A stretch of DNA of 14,325 nt from Lachnospiraceae bacterium (GTDB lineage Bacteria; Bacillota; Clostridia; Lachnospirales; Lachnospiraceae). Position numbers and translations under genes: made by a program. Below, piece after piece: positions 7,297 to 14,139 of the stretch; the first letter of the stretch is position 1, and each line of letters starts with the position of its first letter. Under the pieces are notes generated by a model that saw only the letters and a list, made by a program, of their open reading frames with translations, did no database searches and was not told where the DNA came from. Location: positions 1 to 14,325 of the forward strand of contig CAAEUM010000193.1 in NCBI GenBank assembly GCA_900759225.1, written 5' to 3'.

Positions 7297-7325
7297 TTGT
7301 AAAAAGCAGAGGGCCATGTTAAAAT
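7297..7325 (+). promoter_or_regulatory. Promoter of the M16C peptidase gene
   Basis: TTGTAA (7297-7302) and TAAAAT (7320-7325) are separated by 17 bp. The predicted transcription start is near 7332. It faces away from the zinc-ribbon promoter about 45 bp to the left, making a compact divergent regulatory region. A leader hairpin follows at once: CGCATC (7333-7338) pairs with GATGCG (7350-7355), extended by GG/CC across a bulged C. Confidence 0.6.
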
Positions 7326-7396
7326 AGAAAAGCGCATCCGGCTGTTTCCGATGCGTCACGCTGCATTTTGGATCGTTTGAAACAGGAGGTACATAC

Positions 7397-10327
7397 ATGG
7401 CATTATTGCCGAACACAGGAGAAGCCATTTCCGGCTTCACCGTATCCCAAAAAGGACGTATTTCCATGCTGGGGGCCGAAACGGTGGAATTTATCCATTC
7501 TGTAAGCGGCGCCCGGCTTTTATATATTCAGGCCGATGACAGGGAGCTTGGCTTTAACCTGATCTACAGGACGCCGCAGTTTGATGAAAGCGACGCCTGC
7601 CACATGCTGGAGCATCTCCTTTTATGTTCCAGCAAAAAATATCCAAGCCGGGATATTTTCTTTGACATGGACTGTAAAAGCTATGCCACCTTTATGAACG
7701 GCATTACCGACAACGCCTACACCTGCTACCCGGTCTGCACCCAAAGTGAAAACCAGCTTCTGCAGCTGATGGATGTCTTTTTAAGCTGTATGGAGGAGCC
7801 GGAGGCATTGGAAGATAAGCATTTCTTCCTGAGAGAGGGACTGCGCCTTGAGCTTGAAGCACCCCAGGGCCCCCTTTCCATGAACGGAACCGTTCTCGAG
7901 GAGGACTGGGGGCATCTCACTGACCTTTTAGAGCAGGCTGACAGCCATATGGCCCATGCCCTCTATCCGGGCCTGCTGGCAGCAAACCTTCTGGGCCGGG
8001 CCCATCTGCACTACCCCCAGGTTTCCTATGATAAAATACGCTCTGTTTATGAACGCTGCTATCATTACTCCAACTGCCTTATAGTGCTTTATGGAAAAAT
8101 GGATTACCGCCGGGTGCTGGAGTTTCTCGACAAGGAGCATTTATCCCTTTATCCGGCCCAAAAGCCCTCCCTGCTGCCCCTCTTTTCAGAGCCCTCACCC
8201 ACCGGCTTTCATGAAGTCCTGGCCCAGAGTCCCGCCTATACAGGCAGTGACAGCCGTCAGGCCTCTGTCATTGACTATGCCGTTGACCTGTCCGGCTGCT
8301 CCTGGAAGGAGCTGATCTGGTGGGATCTGACTGCAGAGATGCTTGATAATGAAACCTCCGTATGGCACAGCTTTGCCCTGGAGGAGGGGCTAAACCATGT
8401 AATGGAGGTTTACGTGGATTCAGCCGCCTCAAAGCCTTCCCTGAAATTCCGGCTTCACAATGCAGACGCCAAGGAGCGCAGCTCCTTCCTTCGCTGTATC
8501 CGGCGCGCCCTCTCCCATACAGCCCTTCATGGCGTTTCTTCTGCGCTTTATGAGGCTTCCCTGAAGGAAAACCAGATGCAGGATCTGCTTACCCGTGAGG
8601 CCCCCCATCTTGCCTTTAACCTTTCAGAAGAGATTGGCCGCTACTGGAGCCTGACCGGAAAAACCGATTATTTCCCCCTTTATGACGAGGCACTCCGGGA
8701 ATTTATGGCAGATACCAGCCAATCCATTCTCCGAAGCCTTGCATCCCGGGTCATGGAGCCTGAAAACAGCGCCCTGGTCGTCACCTCTCCCGTTCCCGGC
8801 CTTGCAGAAGCCCTGGAAGCAGAACGGGAAACCTGGCTTGCAAAAAAGCTGGCTGATATGACAGCTTCGGAAATTCAGGAGCTGATACAGTCCACCCAGG
8901 ATTTTAAGCAGTGGAACCAGTCTGAAAAAACTAATATGGACTTTCTCATTGCACCCAGGGAGCTTCCGGAGCCAGAGCCGGAACCAGATTTTACAGTACA
9001 GCGTTCAGACGGCATTACCTGTTATCTTTCCCCTGCTACCTGCGGCTTTCTCGGAAGCTTCCAGCTGTTCTTTGACTTAAGCGCCATCCCTCAGGAGGAC
9101 TGGGATTATCTTACCCTGTATCAGATGCTTCTCACTGAGCTGGATACAGAGCGCTTTTCGGTACAGCATCAGAAAAACCTGGAGCAGAGCCTGCTCCATG
9201 ACTGCACCTTTGACGAGCTCTACCCGGACACAGGAAAAGAAAACCATCCAATGATGAGCGTATTCTGGTACAGCCTCTCAGAGGATTTTGAACAGAGCCT
9301 TGATTTCCTCCTGGATATTATGGGAAACGCCCGCTACAGCCAAACCGAAACGATCATCCGGATCCTAGATAAGTACAGCCCTGACTATGATCAGTCCAAA
9401 GCTGACAATGCCTCCTCCCTGGCCTACATCCTGGCAGAAGGCTGTATCCGGCAGGACAGCCGTTTCCGGTACCTGTTAAACAGTCCCCGGATTTATGGCT
9501 TTTTAAAAACAGTCCGCCGGAAATTAGAGGAGGAGGCCGGTTACAGCGAATTTTTAAACCAAAAGCTTACCTCCATTGCCAGAACGATCTTAAACAGGAA
9601 CCATCTGGTATTTATGGCTGCTGCCTCGCCGGATACACTCAAAGCAGTGTTCCCTGCGGCCCTTAAAAGGTTAAAACGCCTTCCCCTTTTGCCGGAAGAA
9701 GCCTTTTTTCTTCCAGCCCTTCCTTCTCAGGCAGCAAAAACAGCAGCCTGTGTGGATGCCCCTTCCCAGGAAATCCGGATACTGGGCGATTTTAAGAACG
9801 AACCTGCCTTCAGGGGGCGTTTCCTTCCCTTTCTGCTGGCTGCCGGTGACCGTTATATCAAGCCGGAGGTGCGCTACCGGGGCAAGGCCTACGACAGCGG
9901 TGTAGATTTCCTTCTGCCTGCCGGTTACTTTACCCTGTGGAGCACTGCAGATTCCGATGTAAAGACCACCATTGATATTTTCCGGAATGCAGGAAAAAGG
10001 TTAGGCAGCCTTCCCATTTCTGCCCAGGATCTGCGGGGCTATATTTTAAGCGCCTATGCCCAGGCCCTTCCCCCTATGGGGCTTTTAAATACCCGGATGC
10101 GGGCCATGCGCCGCCATATGGCTGGAGTCTGCCCTAAAGCCCTGTATGACATGATCTCTGATATTAAAAACAGCAGCCTCTCAGACCAGAAGGAGGCTGC
10201 TCAGATCATAAACCAGCTATTAAAAAACGGCCCCGTTTCCGTTGTTGGAAACGCAGCCGCCATCATGGAACAGAAGGAGCTCTTTGACCAGATCCTCCAT
10301 ATCCGCTCCATGGGAGAAACGACATAA
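7397..10327 (+). CDS. M16C-family (PreP-like) zinc metallopeptidase
   Basis: This 976-residue protein has the length of single-chain M16C presequence-protease-type enzymes, which fold as two M16 halves joined by a hinge to form a closed chamber that degrades peptides of tens of residues. The inverted zinc motif HMLEH is at residues 69-73 (ligands His69 and His73, catalytic Glu72). The third ligand is probably Glu169 in NGTVLEEDWG, 96 residues later, matching the spacing in human PITRM1. REGLRLELE (147-154) lies between them. There is no signal peptide, so it is cytoplasmic and likely clears peptides. AGGAGG (7384-7389) lies 7 nt before ATG 7397. The motif around the third ligand departs from the usual NEMKG form, so substrate preference may differ. 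It is transcribed alone and closed by a strong terminator. Confidence 0.9.
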   Translation: MALLPNTGEAISGFTVSQKGRISMLGAETVEFIHSVSGARLLYIQADDRELGFNLIYRTPQFDESDACHMLEHLLLCSSKKYPSRDIFFDMDCKSYATFMNGITDNAYTCYPVCTQSENQLLQLMDVFLSCMEEPEALEDKHFFLREGLRLELEAPQGPLSMNGTVLEEDWGHLTDLLEQADSHMAHALYPGLLAANLLGRAHLHYPQVSYDKIRSVYERCYHYSNCLIVLYGKMDYRRVLEFLDKEHLSLYPAQKPSLLPLFSEPSPTGFHEVLAQSPAYTGSDSRQASVIDYAVDLSGCSWKELIWWDLTAEMLDNETSVWHSFALEEGLNHVMEVYVDSAASKPSLKFRLHNADAKERSSFLRCIRRALSHTALHGVSSALYEASLKENQMQDLLTREAPHLAFNLSEEIGRYWSLTGKTDYFPLYDEALREFMADTSQSILRSLASRVMEPENSALVVTSPVPGLAEALEAERETWLAKKLADMTASEIQELIQSTQDFKQWNQSEKTNMDFLIAPRELPEPEPEPDFTVQRSDGITCYLSPATCGFLGSFQLFFDLSAIPQEDWDYLTLYQMLLTELDTERFSVQHQKNLEQSLLHDCTFDELYPDTGKENHPMMSVFWYSLSEDFEQSLDFLLDIMGNARYSQTETIIRILDKYSPDYDQSKADNASSLAYILAEGCIRQDSRFRYLLNSPRIYGFLKTVRRKLEEEAGYSEFLNQKLTSIARTILNRNHLVFMAAASPDTLKAVFPAALKRLKRLPLLPEEAFFLPALPSQAAKTAACVDAPSQEIRILGDFKNEPAFRGRFLPFLLAAGDRYIKPEVRYRGKAYDSGVDFLLPAGYFTLWSTADSDVKTTIDIFRNAGKRLGSLPISAQDLRGYILSAYAQALPPMGLLNTRMRAMRRHMAGVCPKALYDMISDIKNSSLSDQKEAAQIINQLLKNGPVSVVGNAAAIMEQKELFDQILHIRSMGETT

Positions 10328-10333
10328 AAAATA

Positions 10334-10374
10334 ACAGGCGGCAGGCTTCCCTGAAATCGAAGCCGCCGCCTGTT
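10334..10374. terminator. Bidirectional terminator between the peptidase and NSS genes
   Basis: A long stem forms between AACAGGCGGC(A)GGCTT (10334-10348) and AAGCCGCCGCCTGTT (10360-10374), with one bulged A and an 11-nt loop. The + strand tail is TTTTGCTGTTTG. On the minus strand the tail is TATTTTTTATG. It can therefore stop transcription arriving from both convergent genes. Confidence 0.88.
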
Positions 10375-10384
10375 TTGCTGTTTG

Positions 10385-11731
10385 TCAGCCAATTCCTCCG
10401 TACACAATTCCAAGTACAAATACGATCACACACAGAGGCACATAGACGTATTTTGCAATCGGGCCGAAGCATTTTGCAAGAGGCTTTTTGCGCCCCTCCT
10501 CCAGCTCCTTCCTGATCTCATCAAATCCCAGGATATAGTAAATGGATATGGCACCCAGCACAGCGCCGAAGGGCACTACAATAATGGTGATAAAGTCCAT
10601 CCATGAACCAACCTTTGGCTCTGCCTCCAGGAATAATCCCACTGCAAAGGCAATTCCTGCACACAGGCTTACTGCTGTCTTTCTTCCCAAATGGAAACGG
10701 GTCTGCCAGGATTCACTCACTGCCTCAAACATATTGATCAGGCTGGTGATCCCCGCAAATGCCACTGACAGGAAGAATAATGCCGCAAACAGCCTTCCCA
10801 TTGGAATCTGGCGGAAAATATTCGGAAGGGTAATAAACATCAGCGGCGGGCCGGAAGTAGGCTCAATCCCAAAGGAAAATACAGCAGGCATGATCGCAAA
10901 TGCCGCCATCATTGCCGCAAGTGTGTCAAAGAAGGCTGTCCGCATGGATGCCTTGGGAATATCCTCCTTCTTTGAAAGGTAGGTTCCGTATACGATCATG
11001 CCGGAACCGGTAATGGACAGGGAAAAGAATGCCTGCCCCATGGCCATAACCCATGTATCGATCTTCAGCAGATCCTCCCATCTTGGAACCAGAAGAAACT
11101 TATACCCCTCTGCAGCCCCTGGCAGAAATGCCACCCGCACTGCCAGCACTGCAAACAGCACAAAGAAGGAAGGCATCAGGATTTTATTGATCTTTTCAAT
11201 TCCCTTGGTGGCGCCAAACATAAGTATCCCAGCTGCAGTTACAATTACAAGAAGATGCCAGGGAATACTTCCAAAATCTCCGGTAGCCGCCGCAAAATAG
11301 GACGCTGCCTCCTGGATTAATATATCTCCTGTAAGAGAACCTGCCAGGGAGCGCACTACCCAGCCTACGATTACTGCATAGCCAATGGAAATTCCCAGGG
11401 AACCCAGCAGGGGGATCCATGCCAGCACATATCCCATCTTTCCCTTTCCAATGGCATTCCAGCAGTATTCATAGGCCCCCAGAGTTCCTGTCTTTGCCCT
11501 TCTTCCAATGGCAAACTCTGCTGTCAGCCCCACCATTCCAAACAAAACTACAAACAGGAGATATGGCACAAGAAATGCCGCCCCTCCATACTGTCCTACG
11601 CGGTACGGAAACAGCCATATGTTTCCCATTCCTACCGCTGAACCTACACAAGCCAGAACAAAGCCAAAGCTGGAGCCAAAGCCTCCGTTCTGGTGTACAT
11701 GGTCAGCCGAAGCTTCCCCTTTTTTCCCCAT
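10385..11731 (-). CDS. Neurotransmitter:sodium symporter (NSS/SNF) family transporter
   Basis: This 448-residue membrane protein has about 11 predicted helices, as in the bacterial MhsT/TnaT-type branch, one fewer than LeuT. TM1 carries the family hallmark GSAVGMGNIWLFPYRVGQYGG (from residue 30), whose unwound segment binds sodium and substrate. AFFSLSITGSGMIVYGTY is the TM6 region. Members take up amino acids using sodium; the substrate here cannot be read from sequence. The LeuT extracellular-gate arginine (Arg30) is replaced by Leu40 (GNIWLFPY instead of GN-W-RFPY), although Arg44 follows closely. AGGAGG (11740-11745) precedes ATG 11731. It is the second gene of an operon, 34 bp after the AEC permease with no terminator between. 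Confidence 0.92.
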   Translation of the reverse strand: MGKKGEASADHVHQNGGFGSSFGFVLACVGSAVGMGNIWLFPYRVGQYGGAAFLVPYLLFVVLFGMVGLTAEFAIGRRAKTGTLGAYEYCWNAIGKGKMGYVLAWIPLLGSLGISIGYAVIVGWVVRSLAGSLTGDILIQEAASYFAAATGDFGSIPWHLLVIVTAAGILMFGATKGIEKINKILMPSFFVLFAVLAVRVAFLPGAAEGYKFLLVPRWEDLLKIDTWVMAMGQAFFSLSITGSGMIVYGTYLSKKEDIPKASMRTAFFDTLAAMMAAFAIMPAVFSFGIEPTSGPPLMFITLPNIFRQIPMGRLFAALFFLSVAFAGITSLINMFEAVSESWQTRFHLGRKTAVSLCAGIAFAVGLFLEAEPKVGSWMDFITIIVVPFGAVLGAISIYYILGFDEIRKELEEGRKKPLAKCFGPIAKYVYVPLCVIVFVLGIVYGGIG

Positions 11732-11765
11732 CGGTTTTTCCTCCTAAATGACCATCCTTACAGTT

Positions 11766-12692
11766 TTAAGCAAAAAACGTAATGATCGGTATTGTTATCA
11801 CAGAAACAACAGAAGTAAATGCGATTGCCCCGGCCGAAATCCGTCCCCCGGTAGAGCCATACTCCTTCTCCACCATAGTCACTACGCTTCCCACCGGCAT
11901 TGCCAGAAGAAGAATAAAAATCCCGTAGGACATAGGGTCTATTGGAAGCAGGCGAAGGGGTACAATGCACAGCAGCGGAATCATGATCATATTGATAATT
12001 ACAAACAATATCTGCTTGCGATCCGTAAAAATGGACTTTAGATCCGATTGTGCTACTGTAATCCCCACCATCAGCATAGACAGCGGTACCGTAGCATCCC
12101 CCATCGCATTTACAAAATCAGCAAGGATTGACGGAACATGGATGTGGAATGCAAAAACCACAACTGCCGTCAGGCATGCCATAAGCCCTGTATTACACAG
12201 TTTTTTCCAGGGAATGGAAATCTTTGTGTCTCCTTCTCCTGAGGTTGCCAGGATAATGCCGTAGCTGTATACCAGCAGATTATAGCCCATAATATAAAAA
12301 GCCACAAAAATAACGGCTTCCTCGCCGTAGAGACTGCGAACCAGCGGAATCCCCATAAAGCCCAGATTAGGAAATATCATCATCAGCCGGTATGTGTTGA
12401 CCTCCCCTTTCTCCAGTCTCATAAGCTTTGTAAATACCTTGCTCAGAATTATCAGAATAAGGAAGAACAAGATAACCAGGATCATATTTTCCATTACCAT
12501 ATCCGGCCCGTACAGGACTTCCTTATTCAGGACACTGGATACGACCAAGCAGGGATTGAAAATATTTATAATGAGCGAAGATAACGCCCGCCCCCCTTCC
12601 TCTGAAACCAGCTTCAGCCGGAAGGCCATATATCCCGCCGCCATCATAAGCGCCAGAACCAGCATCTGTCCCGCAATAATTCCTGCATTCAT
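11766..12692 (-). CDS. AEC-family (auxin efflux carrier-like) permease
   Basis: This 308-residue protein has about ten hydrophobic helices in two halves, the standard size for bacterial AEC transporters. Family features are IFNPCLVVSSVL (about 44-55) in the first half, FPNLGFMGIPLV (107-118) and a C-terminal LLLAMPVGSVVTMV segment. Bacterial members move malate or other organic acids, or amino-acid-related compounds; the substrate is not determined here. ATG 12692 has only a modest ribosome binding site (AGGT about 9 nt upstream), so initiation may be weak. It starts a two-gene operon with the downstream NSS symporter and has its own promoter at 12725-12753. Confidence 0.9.
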   Translation of the reverse strand: MNAGIIAGQMLVLALMMAAGYMAFRLKLVSEEGGRALSSLIINIFNPCLVVSSVLNKEVLYGPDMVMENMILVILFFLILIILSKVFTKLMRLEKGEVNTYRLMMIFPNLGFMGIPLVRSLYGEEAVIFVAFYIMGYNLLVYSYGIILATSGEGDTKISIPWKKLCNTGLMACLTAVVVFAFHIHVPSILADFVNAMGDATVPLSMLMVGITVAQSDLKSIFTDRKQILFVIINMIMIPLLCIVPLRLLPIDPMSYGIFILLLAMPVGSVVTMVEKEYGSTGGRISAGAIAFTSVVSVITIPIITFFA

Positions 12693-12724
12693 TGCTTTTA
12701 CCTGCTTTTCTGTGTGATTGTTCC

Positions 12725-12753
12725 ATTTTAACGCAATTTGTGGGAGATTTCAA
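12725..12753 (-). promoter_or_regulatory. Promoter of the AEC-NSS operon
   Basis: On the minus strand, TTGAAA (12748-12753) and TAAAAT (12725-12730) are separated by 17 bp. Transcription would start near 12718, giving a leader of about 26 nt. Confidence 0.65.
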
Positions 12754-12763
12754 TAGGTTTAGG

Positions 12764-12793
12764 CGGCAAGGCTGAAATCCTTCAACCCCACCG
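12764..12793 (-). other. 13-bp RNA hairpin with G-U pairs upstream of the AEC promoter
   Basis: Read on the minus strand, CGGTGGGGTTGAA (12793-12781) pairs at every position with TTCAGCCTTGCCG (12776-12764) across a GGAT loop, using four G-U pairs. On the + strand the same positions would be A-C mismatches, so pairing is only continuous in minus-strand RNA. No U-run follows. It lies just upstream of the AEC promoter and would be transcribed only from a more distant start. Confidence 0.45.
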
Positions 12794-12973
12794 GCTTAGT
12801 AGTTTATCTATATCCAAAAAGCTCTGACTGCTTGTTTATGAATTTATTATATTGGAAATTTGTGACAAAACTTTGACCGCTTCCTAAATAGTTTCTAAAA
12901 ATGCTTAAGAAAGCATTACAGGTTTCCATATCTGCAGCTTCTGCTATTCTTCATGCGGTTTCTCAAAAAAGTA

Positions 12974-13003
12974 TTGGCAATCTCATTTAAAGTAAGTTAT
13001 AAT
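12974..13003 (+). promoter_or_regulatory. Promoter of the DUF3881-like gene
   Basis: TTGGCA (12974-12979) and a perfect TATAAT (12998-13003) are separated by 18 bp. Transcription would start near 13010, leaving a leader of about 62 nt. Confidence 0.7.
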
Positions 13004-13071
13004 GTTGCAGGTATAGCTGAAGCGTTACAGCATAGGCATGTGAAGCATATGGATTGGAAGAAGGTGACGGA

Positions 13072-13959
13072 ATGCATAAATTTATGAGAACCATTGGTTT
13101 TGGTATGTATGAAAACAGACAGGACATGGATAAGCTGCTGAAAAAGCTTGCAAAGGAAGCCACAGGACAGCTTTGCTTAAACGAATCGGATAACAGCCAG
13201 CTTTATGAGCTGAGAGCAGAGGTTGCACCTGGGATTGGCGTTGCCATGGCGGGCCGTATCAATAATCGCGGCACCTTCTCCAGGGAATACTATTTCCCCT
13301 ATGTCCTTTCTCATGAAATCAGCTCCCGATCTGACTGCTCCATTCAGCGCCACGCTGAGCGCGAAACCTTTGCCGGGCTTCTGGATGAATACCGGGTAGG
13401 GATTTCCCTTATTTTTTATATGGAAAACTCTCTGGAGCTGCGTGTACGCAGACAGGAAAAGCTTCCCTCTGTTCCAAAGGGTGTTGCCCTGTCCGCTCTT
13501 TCCGTCCGCGGAAAGATTCTTCTTCCGGTTCAGAAAACAAGCCAGCAGTCTGAGGCATTAAAACAGGCAGCCCAGAAACGCACCAGCCTTTTAGAGGCAG
13601 CAAAACGGGGTGATGAGGACGCCATTGAGACACTGACCGTAGAGGACATTGATTTATATTCCATGGTTTCCAGGCGTGTTGCCAGAGAGGACATCTATTC
13701 CATTATTGAAACCTGCTTTATGCCCTGCGGTGTGGAATGTGACCAGTATTCCATTATCGGCACCATCCTTGGCACAGAAACCCGTACAAACCGTATTACA
13801 AAAGAAGAAATCTATCTTTTAAAGCTGGAATGCAATGACATCCTGTTTTCCGTTGCCATTAATAAAAAGGATCTCCTGGGAGAACCTCTTCCCGGACGCC
13901 GTTTTAAGGGCCCGGTGTGGATGCAGGGAACTGTTTCCTTTGAGCCGGACACCATGTAA
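13072..13959 (+). CDS. DUF3881-like conserved hypothetical protein
   Basis: This 295-residue soluble protein has no signal peptide, membrane segment or catalytic motif that I recognise. The N-terminus (MHKFMRTIGF) and overall size resemble the DUF3881 family, known mainly from Lachnospiraceae and of unknown function; I make this match from memory only. The C-terminal third (SIIETCFMPCGVECDQYSII, then ILGTETRTNRITKEEIYLL) looks like a compact beta-rich domain, and residues about 185-205 form a charged helix. ATG 13072 follows AAGGTG by 5 nt. A TTG start at 13054 is also in frame but lacks a ribosome binding site. It has its own promoter and lies next to the tRNA remnants with no partner gene. 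Confidence 0.6.
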   Translation: MHKFMRTIGFGMYENRQDMDKLLKKLAKEATGQLCLNESDNSQLYELRAEVAPGIGVAMAGRINNRGTFSREYYFPYVLSHEISSRSDCSIQRHAERETFAGLLDEYRVGISLIFYMENSLELRVRRQEKLPSVPKGVALSALSVRGKILLPVQKTSQQSEALKQAAQKRTSLLEAAKRGDEDAIETLTVEDIDLYSMVSRRVAREDIYSIIETCFMPCGVECDQYSIIGTILGTETRTNRITKEEIYLLKLECNDILFSVAINKKDLLGEPLPGRRFKGPVWMQGTVSFEPDTM

Positions 13960-13971
13960 GACGGAAGATAC

Positions 13972-13996
13972 CTGTTCCGGTGTAACAGTTCCTGTT
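13972..13996 (+). terminator. Weak, possibly competing terminator hairpins after the DUF3881-like gene
   Basis: AACAG (13984-13988) can pair either with the upstream CTGTT (13972-13976) or with the downstream CTGTT (13992-13996), which is followed by TTC. Both stems are only 5 bp and the U-tract is short, so termination may be inefficient. Confidence 0.3.
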
Positions 13997-14021
13997 TTCA
14001 AGCTGGTTTTCATTTTACCTC

Positions 14022-14050
14022 TTGATTTTTTTCCGGACATAAGGTACTAT
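14022..14050 (+). promoter_or_regulatory. Candidate promoter ahead of the tRNA-like repeats
   Basis: TTGATT (14022-14027) and TACTAT (14045-14050) are separated by 17 bp, about 50 bp before the first tRNA-Arg half. Such a position fits a former tRNA promoter. The match is moderate. Confidence 0.35.
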
Positions 14051-14098
14051 ATAAGACGAGTTGTGTCCCCGGAATTTTTCAGGGAATTTTATATGTTT

Positions 14099-14139
14099 GT
14101 TTCTGTAGCTCAGCAGGATAGAGCGTCCGCCTCCTAAGG
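14099..14139 (+). pseudogene. 5' half of tRNA-Arg(CCU), copy 1, truncated after the anticodon loop
   Basis: The sequence reads as the 5' acceptor strand (GTTTCTG), D-arm (GCTC...GAGC), anticodon 5' stem TCCGC and loop CTCCTAA, with anticodon CCT at 14133-14135. After AAGG it stops resembling a tRNA: there is no matching 3' anticodon strand, T-arm or acceptor 3' strand. The following TTATGCTCTACC instead makes an inverted repeat with the D-arm (TAGAGC at 14119-14124 and GCTCTA at 14144-14149). It is 39/41 identical to the copy at 14201. It cannot fold as a functional tRNA. Confidence 0.75.

Larger units (their letters stand above)
12693..13071. other. Divergent intergenic region between the AEC and DUF3881-like genes
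   Basis: This 380-bp region has no gene. It holds the two promoters listed separately, a 13-bp minus-strand hairpin at 12764-12793, and a 7-bp inverted repeat AATGCTT / AAGCATT (12900-12906 and 12911-12917). A minus-strand TATAAT at 12846-12851 and a + strand TTGACC (12873-12878) with TAAAAA (12896-12901) could be extra weak promoters. Confidence 0.55.

Noticed and set aside
7206..7337. N-terminal extension of the zinc-ribbon protein
   Set aside because: It crosses the predicted promoters and has no helpful ribosome binding site, while AAGGAGGAG supports ATG 7205.
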